Origin: JBBSHS01 sp038232515
GTDB lineage: Bacteria; Actinomycetota; Acidimicrobiia; Acidimicrobiales; JAUJNH01
Assembly: GCA_038232515.1 (NCBI GenBank)
Contig: JBBSHS010000043.1
Location: 1 to 21,202 of the forward strand
Length of the DNA: 21,202 nt
Direction of reading: 5' to 3'
Shown here: positions 6,958-14,222 of the stretch, in pieces
Position numbering within the stretch: the first letter of the stretch is position 1
Layout: each line of letters starts with the position of its first letter
Position numbers and translations under genes: made by a program
Notes under the pieces: generated by a model
Seen by the model: the letters and a program-made list of their open reading frames with translations, nothing else
What the model was told of the DNA's origin: nothing
Database searches by the model: none

Positions 6958-9255
6958 CTACGCCTGGGACGCCTCGGTTGCCGCCGCCACCGCCGCCTGG
7001 CCCAGGCTGATGCCACCGTCGTTGGTGGGCACGAGCTCGTGCACGAGCACGCGCAGGCCTTGGTCGTGGAGGCCCTGCTCGATCACGTCGGTGAGCCGGG
7101 CGTTCTGGAACACACCGCCTGACAGGGCGACGGTGTCGACCCCTTCGGCCCGGGCCACGTCGGTGGCCAGTGCGACGGCACCCGCACCCAGTCCCTGGTG
7201 GATGCCGGCGGCGATGAGGGAACGGTCGACGCCCGCGTCCATGTCGGCGACGACGGCCGCCACCAGGGGCGACGGGTCGAGAATGGGAACGTCGCGGCTG
7301 CGATCGACCGTCGTCGGGTAGTCGGGAGCGGCCGACCGGGGCACGTTGGCGGCCCACGCCTCCAGTTCGATGGCGGCCTGCGCCTCGTACGTCACCCGGG
7401 AGCGGACGCCCAGGAGGGCGGCGAGGCCGTCGAACAACCGTCCCATGCTGCTGGTGAGGGGCGCGGTACCGCTGTCGATCAGGGCCAGCAGGGCCGGCGT
7501 CCGCGGGTCGAGCGTGCTCCCCCGCCGGGCGGCCTCGTCGGCGCCGAGGCTGCGCTCCATCCACGAGACGGCCATGCGCCACGGCTGGCGGACGGCCGCC
7601 GCCCCTCCGGGCATGGGCACGGCCAACAGGTGGCCGACCCGACGGAAACCGGTCAGGTCGGCCAGCAGGAACTCGCCTCCCCACAACGTCCCATCGGTCC
7701 CATAGCCCAGCCCGTCGAAGGCCAGACCGAGCACCGGCTCCGTGCGCCCGTGCTCGGCCATGCAGGAGGCGATGTGGGCGTGATGGTGCTGCACCGCCAC
7801 CCTGGGAAGGTCGAGCTCGTAGGACAGCTTGGTGGACAGGTATTCCGGGTGCAGGTCATGAGCCACGACCTCGGGCACGGCGCCGCAGAGATGGCAGAGG
7901 TGGTCGATGGCCTGGAGGAAGGACCGGTAGGTGGCCAGGTGCTCGAGGTCGCCGATGTGGTGGCTCAGCACCACCGAGGGCCCCTTGGCCACGGCCACCG
8001 TGTTCTTCAGCTCGGCGCCGACGGCCAGCACCGGGCGACGGGCGGCGACGGGCAGGGCCATGGGTTCGGGGGCGTAGCCACGCGACCGTCGGAGCGACTG
8101 CAGCCGGCCACCACGGCCCCGGACCACCGAGTCGTCGCAGCGGATGTGGATGCGCCGGTCGTGGGTGAGGATGCCGTCGACCATGGAGCCCAGACGGGCC
8201 ACGGCGTCGGCGTCGTCATGGGCGATGGGATCGTCACTCAGATTGCCGCTGGTCATTACCAGGGGCCGGCCCACGCCGGCCAACAGCAGATGGTGCATGG
8301 GTGTGTACGGCAGCATGACGCCCAGGTCGGGCAGCCCGGGGGCCACGCCGCCGGCCAGCGCCGGGCCGGGCCGGCGGGGGGCCAGGACGATCGGCCGGCG
8401 CACCGACCCCAGCGCCGCCAGGGCCACGTCGTCGAGGGTGCACAGCGCGGCGGCGGCGGCGATGTCGGCCACCATCACAGCGAAGGGCTTGTCGTCCCTG
8501 GCCTTGCGCCGCCGCAACTCGGCCACGGCGGCGGCGTCGGTGGCGTCGACGGCGAGGTGGTAGCCGCCCAGGCCCTTGACCGCCAGGACGGAGCCGGCGC
8601 CGAGGGCGGTGACGGCGGCATCGAGCGCGGCATCGCCCTCGCTGCGCACCCGTCCATCCGGTCCGCACCATCGCAGCCTGGGCCCGCACACCGGGCAGGC
8701 GTTGGGCTGGGCATGGAAGCGACGGTCGGCGGGGTCGTCGTACTCGTGCTGGCACGCCGGGCACATGGCGAACGGGGCCATGGTCGTGGCCGGCCGGTCG
8801 TAGGGCACCGACACGACGATGGTGTACCGGGGGCCGCAGTTGGTGCAGTTGGTGAAGGGGTAGCGGTAGCGGCGGTCGGCCGGGTCGCACATCTCGGCCA
8901 GGCAGTCGGCACAGGTGGCGGTGTCGACGCTGACGGGGACGTCAACCGGGCCGTCGGCATGGCTCTGGTGGATCTCGAAGGCGGCGTGGTGGACGTCCTC
9001 GACCGGGACGGCACACGCCACCACCGACGTCACCCGGGCGAGGGGCGGGGCGTCGTCGACGAGCCGACGGGCCAGCTCGGCGATGGTGTCCTCGTCTCCC
9101 TCCACCTCGACGAGCACGCCGGCACTGTCGTTGCGGACCCAGCCCGTCAGCCCGAGGGCGACGGCGTGGCGGTAGACGAAGGGCCGGAAGCCGACGCCCT
9201 GCACGGTGCCCGTCACCCGCAGCCGCCGCCGCACCGGCGCGCCTGCACCAACCAT
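6958..9255 (-). CDS. hypF: Carbamoyltransferase HypF, [NiFe]-hydrogenase maturation
   Basis: The 765-residue protein has the full HypF architecture. An acylphosphatase domain spans about 10-98 (VTGTVQGVGFRPFVYRHA). Two zinc fingers follow: C115-x2-C118-x18-C137-x2-C140 and C165-x2-C168-x18-C187-x2-C190. A YrdC-like domain covers about 205-385 (KGLGGYHLAVDA, RRRKARDDKPFAVM). A Kae1-like domain contains HDLHPEYLST, VQHHHAHIASCMAEHG and LSGGVFQN. HypF makes carbamoyl-AMP from carbamoyl phosphate and passes the carbamoyl group to the C-terminal Cys of HypE, the source of the active-site cyanide ligands. It is last in the operon. I took ATG 9255; GTG 9264 is possible. Neither has a clear ribosome-binding site, so coupling to hypE, which ends at 9276, is likely. 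Confidence 0.97.
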   Translation of the reverse strand: MVGAGAPVRRRLRVTGTVQGVGFRPFVYRHAVALGLTGWVRNDSAGVLVEVEGDEDTIAELARRLVDDAPPLARVTSVVACAVPVEDVHHAAFEIHQSHADGPVDVPVSVDTATCADCLAEMCDPADRRYRYPFTNCTNCGPRYTIVVSVPYDRPATTMAPFAMCPACQHEYDDPADRRFHAQPNACPVCGPRLRWCGPDGRVRSEGDAALDAAVTALGAGSVLAVKGLGGYHLAVDATDAAAVAELRRRKARDDKPFAVMVADIAAAAALCTLDDVALAALGSVRRPIVLAPRRPGPALAGGVAPGLPDLGVMLPYTPMHHLLLAGVGRPLVMTSGNLSDDPIAHDDADAVARLGSMVDGILTHDRRIHIRCDDSVVRGRGGRLQSLRRSRGYAPEPMALPVAARRPVLAVGAELKNTVAVAKGPSVVLSHHIGDLEHLATYRSFLQAIDHLCHLCGAVPEVVAHDLHPEYLSTKLSYELDLPRVAVQHHHAHIASCMAEHGRTEPVLGLAFDGLGYGTDGTLWGGEFLLADLTGFRRVGHLLAVPMPGGAAAVRQPWRMAVSWMERSLGADEAARRGSTLDPRTPALLALIDSGTAPLTSSMGRLFDGLAALLGVRSRVTYEAQAAIELEAWAANVPRSAAPDYPTTVDRSRDVPILDPSPLVAAVVADMDAGVDRSLIAAGIHQGLGAGAVALATDVARAEGVDTVALSGGVFQNARLTDVIEQGLHDQGLRVLVHELVPTNDGGISLGQAAVAAATEASQA

Positions 9256-9275
9256 GGCGGGCACCGACGCCGGTT

Positions 9276-10397
9276 TCAGCAGATCCGGGGCAGGGGGTCA
9301 CCCACCAGCATGTCGACGATCCGGGTGCCGCCGAAGCTGGTGAGGAGGACGACGATGCCCTTGGGATCGGCCCGGAGTTGGCCGATACGCGTGGCCCGAA
9401 CGCCGAGTGGGTGGCCCCGCAGAGCGGCGATGGCAGCGTCGGCTTCGTCGGGGGCGACGATGGCGAGGAGCTTGCCTTCGTTGGCCACATAGAGCGGGTC
9501 GATGCCCAACAGGTCGCAGGCGCCGCCCACCGCCGGGTCGATGGGTAGCAGGGATTCGTCGAGCACGACGGCCAGGCCGGTGTCGCGGGCCAACTCGTTG
9601 CAGACGGTGCCCACCCCGCCTCGCGTGGGGTCCCGCATCCACCTGGTGGAGGGGGCGGCGGCGAAGAGGGCGGCGGTCAGCTCGTGCACCGGCGCGGTGT
9701 CGGATCTGATGTCGGCCTCGATGTTGAGGTTGCCCCGGGCCAGCATGACGGCCATCCCATGATCGGCGATGGTGCCCGACACGATCACGACGTCGCCTGC
9801 CTTCACCCGTTCCGGGCCCGTCTGGCGACCGGGGGGAATTATTCCGATGCCGGCGGTGGTGATGTACATGCCGTCTGCCGAGCCCCGCTCGACCACCTTG
9901 GTGTCGCCGGTGACGATTCGCACGCCGGCGGCTCTTCCGGCGCCCGCCATGTCGTCCACCACGGACCGCAGCTCGGCCACGGCCAAGCCCTCCTCCAATA
10001 CGAAGGCGGCCGACAGCCAGGTGGGCACCGCCCCCATCACGGCCAGGTCGTTGACCGTGCCGTGGACGGCCAGGTGGCCGATGGAGCCGCCCGGGAAGCG
10101 CCAGGGCTTGACCACGAACGAGTCAGTGGTGAAGGCCAGCCGCTCGCCGGAGGGCAGGAGGAGGGTGGCGGCGTCGGGCTGGGGGGCGACCGTCTCGCCC
10201 TTGGGCCGGAAGGCGTCGAGGAAAACCCCGTCGATCAGCGCCGCCGACGCCTTCCCACCGGCCCCGTGGGCCGACGTCACCACCTCGTCGGTGAACTTCG
10301 CCTTGCGGCGGCGGAACGCCTCAACGCGCTCGAACACCGCCCCTTCGCGCGACAGCTCCGTGGTGCCCTGCCCGTGCGACGACTCGACCTCTGTCAA
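9276..10397 (-). CDS. hypE: Hydrogenase maturation protein HypE (thiocarbamate dehydratase)
   Basis: The 373-residue protein has PurM-like ATP-binding blocks AHGAGGKAS (43-51), TVNDLAVMGAVP (114-125) and VTGDTKVVERG (162-172), plus MRDPTRGGV in the second half. It ends in PRIC, the family's invariant C-terminal Cys (C373), which HypF carbamoylates and HypE then dehydrates to thiocyanate. The cyanide is passed to iron on a HypC-HypD complex. The first 35 residues are a charged extension beyond the usual start. TTG 10397 is supported by GAGAGG 5 bp upstream. It overlaps the stop of the preceding SIS gene (10394), indicating translational coupling. hypF follows within about 20 bp. Confidence 0.97.
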   Translation of the reverse strand: MTEVESSHGQGTTELSREGAVFERVEAFRRRKAKFTDEVVTSAHGAGGKASAALIDGVFLDAFRPKGETVAPQPDAATLLLPSGERLAFTTDSFVVKPWRFPGGSIGHLAVHGTVNDLAVMGAVPTWLSAAFVLEEGLAVAELRSVVDDMAGAGRAAGVRIVTGDTKVVERGSADGMYITTAGIGIIPPGRQTGPERVKAGDVVIVSGTIADHGMAVMLARGNLNIEADIRSDTAPVHELTAALFAAAPSTRWMRDPTRGGVGTVCNELARDTGLAVVLDESLLPIDPAVGGACDLLGIDPLYVANEGKLLAIVAPDEADAAIAALRGHPLGVRATRIGQLRADPKGIVVLLTSFGGTRIVDMLVGDPLPRIC

Positions 10398-11080
10398 CTT
10401 GGCCTCTCGTGATCTGTGGCGGCGTTAGGCGGCGTCTCCCCCATCGCCCGCTGTACCGTGGCCCACACCTCGACGGCCAGGGCGGCCTGCACCTCCTGCA
10501 CCCGGTGCACGCTCTCCGACCGCACCACCAGGCAGTGCTCCACATCTGGGCTGACCGCCATCTGGCCGCCGTCGTAGCCGGCCACCCCGATGGTCAACAG
10601 GCCCCGGGCGTGGGCGTGGGCGAAGGCTTTGAGCAGGTTGGCCGAGCTCCCGCTGGTGGAGAGACCCAGGGCGATGTCGACAGGGCGGCCATGGGCGATC
10701 AGTTGGCGGGAGAACACCAGATCGAAGCCGACGTCGTTGCCCAGAGCGGTGAGCACCGCCTGGTCGGCCACCAGCGAACGCGCCGGGAGCGCCGCCCCCC
10801 AGGGAGGGCGGGAGTAGAGCGAGGCCACGGTCCAGGCGTCGGTCGAGCTACCACCGTTACCGAAGCAGAACAGCTGGCCCCCGGCCCGGAAGCGCTCGGC
10901 CATGGCCCTGGCCACGGCGTCGATCATCTCGGTGTCGCGGTCGAGGGTGGCAATGCACAAGGCCCTGCTCTGCGCCTCTTTGGCCCGGGCCGAGGCGGCC
11001 AGGTCGACCAGCAGCGTGGCCGAGTCGTGCTCGTCGCCCTCGATGAACGGGTAGAGGAAGTCGGTGGTCTCGGGGCTCAT
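10394..11080 (-). CDS. SIS-domain protein, GmhA-like, in the hyp operon
   Basis: The 228-residue protein has a sugar-isomerase (SIS) fold signature. The phosphosugar-binding blocks are FCFGNGGSSTDA (71-82) and LGLSTSGSSANLLKAF (138-153), with IGVAGYDGG after them. It resembles phosphoheptose isomerase GmhA. In my recollection of GmhA, a catalytic His lies in the C-terminal R-I-Q-E-x-H-type helix. Here the helix reads HRVQEVQAALAVEVW, with no His after QE, so isomerase activity is doubtful; this comparison is from memory. No heptose or LPS genes are nearby. Its position, 9 bp after the SIS-HypC fusion stop and overlapping hypE, suggests a role in hydrogenase maturation. ATG 11080 is the natural start. 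Confidence 0.85.
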   Translation of the reverse strand: MSPETTDFLYPFIEGDEHDSATLLVDLAASARAKEAQSRALCIATLDRDTEMIDAVARAMAERFRAGGQLFCFGNGGSSTDAWTVASLYSRPPWGAALPARSLVADQAVLTALGNDVGFDLVFSRQLIAHGRPVDIALGLSTSGSSANLLKAFAHAHARGLLTIGVAGYDGGQMAVSPDVEHCLVVRSESVHRVQEVQAALAVEVWATVQRAMGETPPNAATDHERPS

Positions 11081-11089
11081 CGCTTACCC

Positions 11090-11866
11090 CTACGCCCGGG
11101 CCCGGGCCATAGCTGGCGCCGACGCCTCGACGATGGAGATGACCGAACCGGCGTGGACCAGCACGAGGTCTCGAGGCCCGACCGTGTCCACCAACGCGGT
11201 GTTGACGGTCTCGACCCCGGCCGCGGTGCGAACCCGGGCCTCGTCGGCATCGACCACCGTCATCACCTCGGCCAGCCGACCCTCGTCGGAGCAGGTGACG
11301 CACACCTCGTCGGTGCAGTCCGGCTCGGGGACGAGCAGGCCGGGGTGGTCGAAACAGACGTGGGTCAGCTCCCACAGCACGTGGTAGAGCAGGACCATGG
11401 TGCCGTCGTGGGCCGCCAGGTCGCCCCCGCCGTCGACCCACAGCACGTGGTCGGCGGCTCCTGGTGCGGGGCGCTGACCGGTTCCCATCCACAGCGTTGA
11501 CAGCCCCCAGGCGGGAGCCCGCTGCATGGCGTCGGCCACCGGCGCGCAGTCGGCATCGGAGACGGCCAGCAGTACGTCGCCGGGACGACCCAGCACCCGC
11601 AGGATGGCGCTCACGTCGTCTTCCTCGCTGACGACGGCGGGCAGGGCCCGGCAACCCATGATGACGGGGTGGACAAACTCGACGGCCACGTGGTGGGCGT
11701 GCCATGGCCACCTGGGGGCGACGCACCACATGGTGGCGCCTGCGGAGAAGCGGCGGGCCAGGGCGAGAGCGGCGGCGGCCAGGTCGTCGGCCAGCGGAGC
11801 CAACTTCGGTCCGACGTCGCAGACGACGCCATGGCGGTTCAGGATGACCGGCGTGTCCACTGGCAT
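11090..11866 (-). CDS. SIS-like domain fused to a C-terminal HypC-like chaperone domain
   Basis: This 258-residue protein is the first gene of the hyp operon. Residues 1-178 look like a degenerate SIS domain: FSAGATMWCVA (40-50), AVEFVHPVIMGCRALP (61-76), LGRPGDVLLAVSD (92-104) and HDGTMVLLYHVLWELTHVCF (153-172). Residues 184-250 resemble HypC/HupF: C-x4-C-x2-C (C184, C189, C192), SDEGRLAEVMTVVDADEARV, then VGPRDLVLVHAGSVISIVE. HypC normally starts Met-Cys, and that Cys binds the Fe(CN)2CO precursor with HypD. Here any equivalent Cys is internal. ATG 11866 is chosen because AGAGGA lies about 5 bp upstream. The in-frame extension to 12160 runs through the repeat element and is not believable as protein. 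The two-copy palindrome (11970-11990) lies about 104 bp upstream. Confidence 0.82.
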   Translation of the reverse strand: MPVDTPVILNRHGVVCDVGPKLAPLADDLAAAALALARRFSAGATMWCVAPRWPWHAHHVAVEFVHPVIMGCRALPAVVSEEDDVSAILRVLGRPGDVLLAVSDADCAPVADAMQRAPAWGLSTLWMGTGQRPAPGAADHVLWVDGGGDLAAHDGTMVLLYHVLWELTHVCFDHPGLLVPEPDCTDEVCVTCSDEGRLAEVMTVVDADEARVRTAAGVETVNTALVDTVGPRDLVLVHAGSVISIVEASAPAMARARA

Positions 11867-11969
11867 GGCCTTCCTCTCATCGTGGGACCGCCGAGCAAGC
11901 GGCGTCACCACCGAGGCTACGCCCCGGCCGGCCGCTAGCGACGAGAAGGGCCGATGACATGGCAATCGC

Positions 11970-11990
11970 CCTAGGCGCTTGGCGCCTAGG
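11970..11990. promoter_or_regulatory. Perfect 9+3+9 palindrome heading copy 2 of the element
   Basis: Left arm CCTAGGCGC (11970-11978), spacer TTG, right arm GCGCCTAGG (11982-11990). The first 19 bases are identical to 3845-3863. It lies between the hyp operon start (11866, minus) and the MFS gene (12341, plus). It could be an operator for either gene, or the end of a mobile element. Confidence 0.6.
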
Positions 11991-12224
11991 AACCGACACG
12001 AATGAGTCAAGTTCCGCGCCGCGCCGACAAGGTCAGTGATGGCCGCTTCGAGTTTGTCGGCTGACGGCGTAGCGGCGTGGGAGGGCGGCGTCGGGTTCGA
12101 GGATGGCGCCCCAGCCGATGAACGCAGGGTGCCCCCGCTAGGGTGACGGGTGAAGAACATCGCCGCTGGTAGGCCGAAGGATCACCTGACCGCTCGTCGG
12201 GCGAGGGCGAAGCCCCGGTGGGGA
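11970..12224 (+). repeat. Two-copy intergenic element, copy 2 (long form)
   Basis: This copy matches 3845-4000 in block order: palindrome, GTCGGGTTCGAGG (12090-12102), AACGCAGGG, CGGGTGAAGAACATCGCCGC, TAGGCC, then CTCGTCGGGCG and GGGCGAAGCCCCGG. It carries about 100 extra bases between the palindrome and the second block. The 474-bp gap 11867-12340 holds this element; I see no other gene in it. The element ends 116 bp before the MFS start, close to the 123 bp that separates copy 1 from the CsbD start. Confidence 0.7.
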
Positions 12225-12340
12225 CAGACCGTCGCCCGGCCGGGGTGGTTAGTTCGACGTGCTAACCTTCATGTCGTCATGGCCGTGTCCTGTGTACCCT
12301 GCCCCTTGGTCCTGACCCGGCCCGAGCCGTGAGGAAGGCG

Positions 12341-13651
12341 GTGCGGACGACGTTCAGCTCGTTGAGGGTGCGGAACTTCCGACTGTTCTTCGTAGGCCAG
12401 TTGGTCTCCCAGGTCGGCACCTGGCTCACCACCGTCGCCCTCACGCTGCTCGTGCTCCACCTGACCGGCAGCGGCCTGGCCATCGGCTTTCTGGTCGCCT
12501 GCCAGTTCGGTCCGATTCTCGTGCTGGGCGCCTGGGCCGGGCTCATCGCTGACCGCTCCGACAAGCGACACCTGCTGCTGATCACCCAGACGCTGGAGAT
12601 GCTGCAATCCGGCGCACTGGCCATTCTGGCCTTCCTCCCCCATCCTCCGCTGACGGCCATGTACGCCACCGCCCTGGCCGGCGGCTTCATGCTGGCCTTC
12701 GACAACCCCGCCCGCCGGGCCTTCGTCCCCGAGATGGTGCCGGAGGCGGAGATGCACAACGCTGTGATGGTCAACAGCGCACTGATGACGGCTTCCAGAG
12801 TGGTCGGCCCGGCACTGGCCGGTCTGCTCGCGGTCACGGTCGGGTTCGGCTGGTGCTTCACCCTCGATGCCGCCTCGTACGTCGCCGTGCTGGTGTCCCT
12901 GGGAAGGATGCGCCCGGCCGAGCTCCGCCAGCCGCCGGTCACCCGGCGGGCCCATGGGCAGGTCCGAGCCGGCCTGCGCTACGTCCGCAGCGTGCGGGAG
13001 CTGTTCATCCCGCTCGCCATGACCGCGGTGGTGGGCACCTTCACCTTCAACTTCTCGGTGGTCCTGCCACTGTTCGTCGAGCACACACTGCACGGGAACG
13101 ACGCCACCTACACCCTGGTCTACTCGGTGCTCAGCATAGGATCGGTGGGCGCCGCGCTGGTGGCCGCCCATACCACCAGGGTCCAGGTCCGCCATGTCGT
13201 GATGCTGGCGGCGGCCTTTGGCGTGGCCATGCTCCTGTTCGCGGTGGCACCCAACCTCGCCGCTTCCTTCCCCGTCGCCCTCCTCGTCGGCTTCGCCAGC
13301 GTGGCCTTTCTCACCGCCATCTCCGCCATCGTCCAACTTCGCGCCGATCCTTCGATGCGGGGCCGGGTGCTGGCCCTGCAGGCCGTCGTGCTGATCGGCA
13401 GCACCCCCATAGGCGGCCCCATACTCGGCGCCGTGTGCGACACCTTCGGTGCTCGGTGGGGCCTGGCCATCGGCGGCGTCGCCGCCCTTGGCGCCTCCGG
13501 CTGGGGTTTCCTCGCCGCTCGGCGGCCCCCGTCCCGGCCCCCGGCGATCGTCCGGGGCCCACATGGGGATGACGAGAGACCATGGGCGTCTGATCACGCC
13601 CATACGGGGCCGTCCAAACCGGCCAGAACGGCAGTCCGAAGTGTCCGATAG
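12341..13651 (+). CDS. MFS transporter, DHA3/MFS_3 exporter family
   Basis: The 436-residue protein has about 12 hydrophobic segments. It opens with RNFRLFFVGQLVSQVGTWLTT, characteristic of this exporter group. Motif A is GLIADRSDKRHLLLITQ (about 67-83). The tail after about residue 395 is hydrophilic and low-complexity. It is presumably a proton-driven exporter of unknown substrate. GTG 12341 is preferred because AGGA in GAGGAAGG lies 5 bp upstream. GTG 12329, four codons earlier, has no ribosome-binding site. It is preceded by copy 2 of the two-copy element and followed 36 bp later by the ferredoxin gene. Large antisense frames over this gene are GC-driven shadows. Confidence 0.87.
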   Translation: MRTTFSSLRVRNFRLFFVGQLVSQVGTWLTTVALTLLVLHLTGSGLAIGFLVACQFGPILVLGAWAGLIADRSDKRHLLLITQTLEMLQSGALAILAFLPHPPLTAMYATALAGGFMLAFDNPARRAFVPEMVPEAEMHNAVMVNSALMTASRVVGPALAGLLAVTVGFGWCFTLDAASYVAVLVSLGRMRPAELRQPPVTRRAHGQVRAGLRYVRSVRELFIPLAMTAVVGTFTFNFSVVLPLFVEHTLHGNDATYTLVYSVLSIGSVGAALVAAHTTRVQVRHVVMLAAAFGVAMLLFAVAPNLAASFPVALLVGFASVAFLTAISAIVQLRADPSMRGRVLALQAVVLIGSTPIGGPILGAVCDTFGARWGLAIGGVAALGASGWGFLAARRPPSRPPAIVRGPHGDDERPWASDHAHTGPSKPARTAVRSVR

Positions 13652-13687
13652 CCTGGTTGGCGACGACGGGAGCCTCAGAGTGCAGCC

Positions 13688-13951
13688 ATGAGGGTGTGGA
13701 TCGACCAGGACCTCTGCACCGGCGACGGCCTGTGCGTGGACCATTGCCCCGAGGTGTTCGTGCTGCTGGAGGACGGCATCTCCTACGTCCGCGCGGATGA
13801 CTGGCTCGGGAACGACCCCGGGATGGACGAGTGCACCCGGCGGTTCGGTCCCGAGCTCGAAAAGGGCGTGGTCGCCGCCGCCCTGGACTGCCCGGGCGAG
13901 TGCATCTTCCTCGAGCCCGACCCCGAAGACCTGGTCGGCCTCGAAGGGTGA
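13688..13951 (+). CDS. Single-cluster ferredoxin with an Asp in place of the second Cys
   Basis: The 87-residue acidic protein has the block DLCTGDGLCVDHCPEVF (8-24) and a later DCPGECIF (67-74). The order is C10-x2-D13-x2-C16, with the remaining ligand C68. C20 and C49 sit where Pyrococcus furiosus ferredoxin carries its disulfide pair. In that protein the sequence C-x2-D-x2-C gives an Asp-ligated 4Fe-4S cluster, so the same is expected here; a 3Fe-4S form is also possible. Actinobacterial ferredoxins of this size often feed electrons to P450s, but none is in view. ATG 13688 has no clear ribosome-binding site. It follows the MFS gene on the same strand. Confidence 0.9.
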   Translation: MRVWIDQDLCTGDGLCVDHCPEVFVLLEDGISYVRADDWLGNDPGMDECTRRFGPELEKGVVAAALDCPGECIFLEPDPEDLVGLEG

Positions 13952-14007
13952 ACCGCCGCCCACGGCCGGGTGTAGCCGGGCCGCTCGGGCCGGCGTACCG
14001 TGAACCC

Positions 14008-14169
14008 ATGGAAACAAGGACCAACTGCCCGGTCTGCGGCGCCAAGACCGAACGCCGTGAGCTGCCGTCCGGCTCTGACCCGACCGCCGACACGGTGACC
14101 AAGACGGTGTCGTACTGGTGCCGCGTCTGCCACGAGTGGCAGGCATCCACCGAGACCCCGAGCGACTGA
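14008..14169 (+). CDS. Small zinc-ribbon protein (53 residues)
   Basis: The short frame from ATG 14008 encodes two Cys pairs, NCPVCGAK (7-14) and YWCRVCHEW (36-44), spaced like a zinc ribbon, with a Ser/Thr-rich loop between them. Everything in the longer open frame upstream of this Met is a shadow of the ferredoxin gene. The function is unknown; such mini-ribbons may bind nucleic acid or protein. It lies 56 bp after the ferredoxin stop and 53 bp before the DUF2237 gene, all on the plus strand. No ribosome-binding site stands out. Confidence 0.7.
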   Translation: METRTNCPVCGAKTERRELPSGSDPTADTVTKTVSYWCRVCHEWQASTETPSD

Positions 14170-14222
14170 CCGCTCGCCGAGCCTCGCGTGTCCGCCCACA
14201 ACCTTGACGTCATACTGACGGG

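Noticed and set aside
7198..9492. 764-codon plus-strand open frame antisense to hypF
   Set aside because: It mirrors hypF, whose domains and zinc fingers are unmistakable. The antisense protein is Gly/His/Val-rich low complexity, as expected from GC-driven third-position bias.
11867..12160. 98-codon N-terminal extension of the SIS-HypC fusion
   Set aside because: It runs through the noncoding two-copy element. A ribosome-binding site supports ATG 11866.
12269..14146. 625-codon minus-strand open frame over the MFS, ferredoxin and zinc-ribbon genes
   Set aside because: It spans three recognisable plus-strand genes and has no family-like pattern; GC-driven shadow.
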